Source: JABCYV01 sp963696025 (GTDB lineage Bacteria; Acidobacteriota; Terriglobia; Terriglobales; Acidobacteriaceae). Taken from it: DNA of 14,854 bases. A program made the translations under genes and the position numbers. The stretch spans positions 1-14,854 of the forward strand of contig CAVOII010000003.1 in assembly GCA_963696025.1 (NCBI GenBank), read 5' to 3'. The notes beneath the pieces were generated by a model that was given only the letters and a program-made list of their open reading frames with translations, was not told where the DNA came from and searched no databases. This document shows positions 14,387 through 14,854 of the stretch, one piece after another (the first letter of the stretch is position 1; each line of letters starts with the position of its first letter).

Positions 14387-14854
14387 TGTTGTAGAAGACG
14401 CTGTAGTTCCTGGTTCCAGACCTCTAATTCATCCTCAGCCAGCTGCTTGGGTATGACAACAGTTTCTCGTTCCGGAGCAACCAGGTAGAAAACCCAGATT
14501 AGAACACACCCGTGATAGACCGCCATGCCCAAGTAGTCCAGCAGATCGGAGCCTTTGCCAATCTGGGAGAGAATCGCGGTGTTGGCTAGCTCCGAACTGG
14601 CAAGGATACCGAATCCCAAGGCAATCCCGAACGCATAGTTGCGCCAAGACAGCGCGAAGTAGCGGGAAAAGAGAAACAGGAACATCAGCAAACCGCACTG
14701 CATGAACCTAACCGTTCGATCAAGCGTCGAAACGATTACGAGGAAGCCATTGCCGCTGCCATGCGTGCTGGCCAATGCTACGCCGATCAGCAGCAATATG
14801 ATGGTCGCCCAACGAAATAACACCCTGCCCAATTCGCTCAGCCCGTTGTAGTTG
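14383..14854 (-). CDS. Multi-TM hypothetical protein, 5' end outside window
   Basis: The frame is open to the right edge (residues NYNGLSE precede the TTG at 14832), so the gene starts outside the window. At least four hydrophobic segments are visible: FRWATIILLLIGVALAS, RFMQCGLLMFLFLFSRYFAL, YAFGIALGFGILASSELA and LGMAVYHGCVLIWVFYLVAP. A short cytosolic tail ends in a possible coiled coil (LAEDELEVWNQELQRLLQQ). I do not recognise a named family, although similar membrane-protein pairs are, as I recall, common in Acidobacteriota. It overlaps the next gene by ATGA. Confidence 0.75.
   Translation of the reverse strand, partial: NYNGLSELGRVLFRWATIILLLIGVALASTHGSGNGFLVIVSTLDRTVRFMQCGLLMFLFLFSRYFALSWRNYAFGIALGFGILASSELANTAILSQIGKGSDLLDYLGMAVYHGCVLIWVFYLVAPERETVVIPKQLAEDELEVWNQELQRLLQQ

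Overview
The window looks like a stretch of chromosome from an Acidobacteriota bacterium (Terriglobia / Koribacter-like). This is inferred from protein families I recall as typical of that phylum: the LPDAP-containing secreted protein at 5362-6126, the OmpA-like protein with a GYASAVGS core, the sigma-like protein followed by a beta-barrel and a cytochrome c, and the small Cys/His protein with an ELGRIGG motif. No rRNA, tRNA, CRISPR array or complete insertion sequence was seen.

Left part (1-3552, all + strand): the 3' end of a YceI-like gene cut by the window edge; an OmpR-type response regulator overlapping its HAMP histidine kinase; and a VIT/CCC1-type Fe/Mn transporter. Two of these carry lesions. 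The regulator lacks about nine residues of its DNA-recognition helix. The transporter has its conserved C-terminus displaced into another reading frame.

Middle (3617-9830): a cobalamin-binding radical SAM enzyme and a secreted acidobacterial protein on the - strand; then a + strand unit of a sigma-like protein, an outer-membrane beta-barrel and a membrane-anchored monohaem cytochrome c, which looks like an envelope electron-transfer or sensing operon; then an OmpA-like periplasmic protein on the - strand. Gene-poor gaps lie at 6127-6461, 8470-8888 and 9831-10283. The last holds mutually exclusive inverted repeats in the presumptive ompA-like leader.

Right part (9831-14854): an NtrC-type sigma-54 response regulator (- strand) preceded by only the ATP-binding end of its expected kinase; a small Cys/His protein gene (+ strand) whose 3' end is broken by a 94-bp tandem repeat and a nonsense codon; a membrane-anchored alpha/beta hydrolase (+ strand); and two overlapping membrane-protein genes (- strand), the first running off the right edge.

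The most notable theme is small-scale gene damage: four separate loci (response regulator, VIT transporter, kinase remnant, Cys/His gene) show in-frame deletion, frameshift, truncation or out-of-frame tandem duplication, while their neighbours look intact. I found no convincing new defence or mobile system. The best candidates for new biology are the 94-bp out-of-frame repeat, the kinase-less sigma-54 regulator pair, the orphan B12 radical SAM enzyme and the sigma/porin/cytochrome operon.
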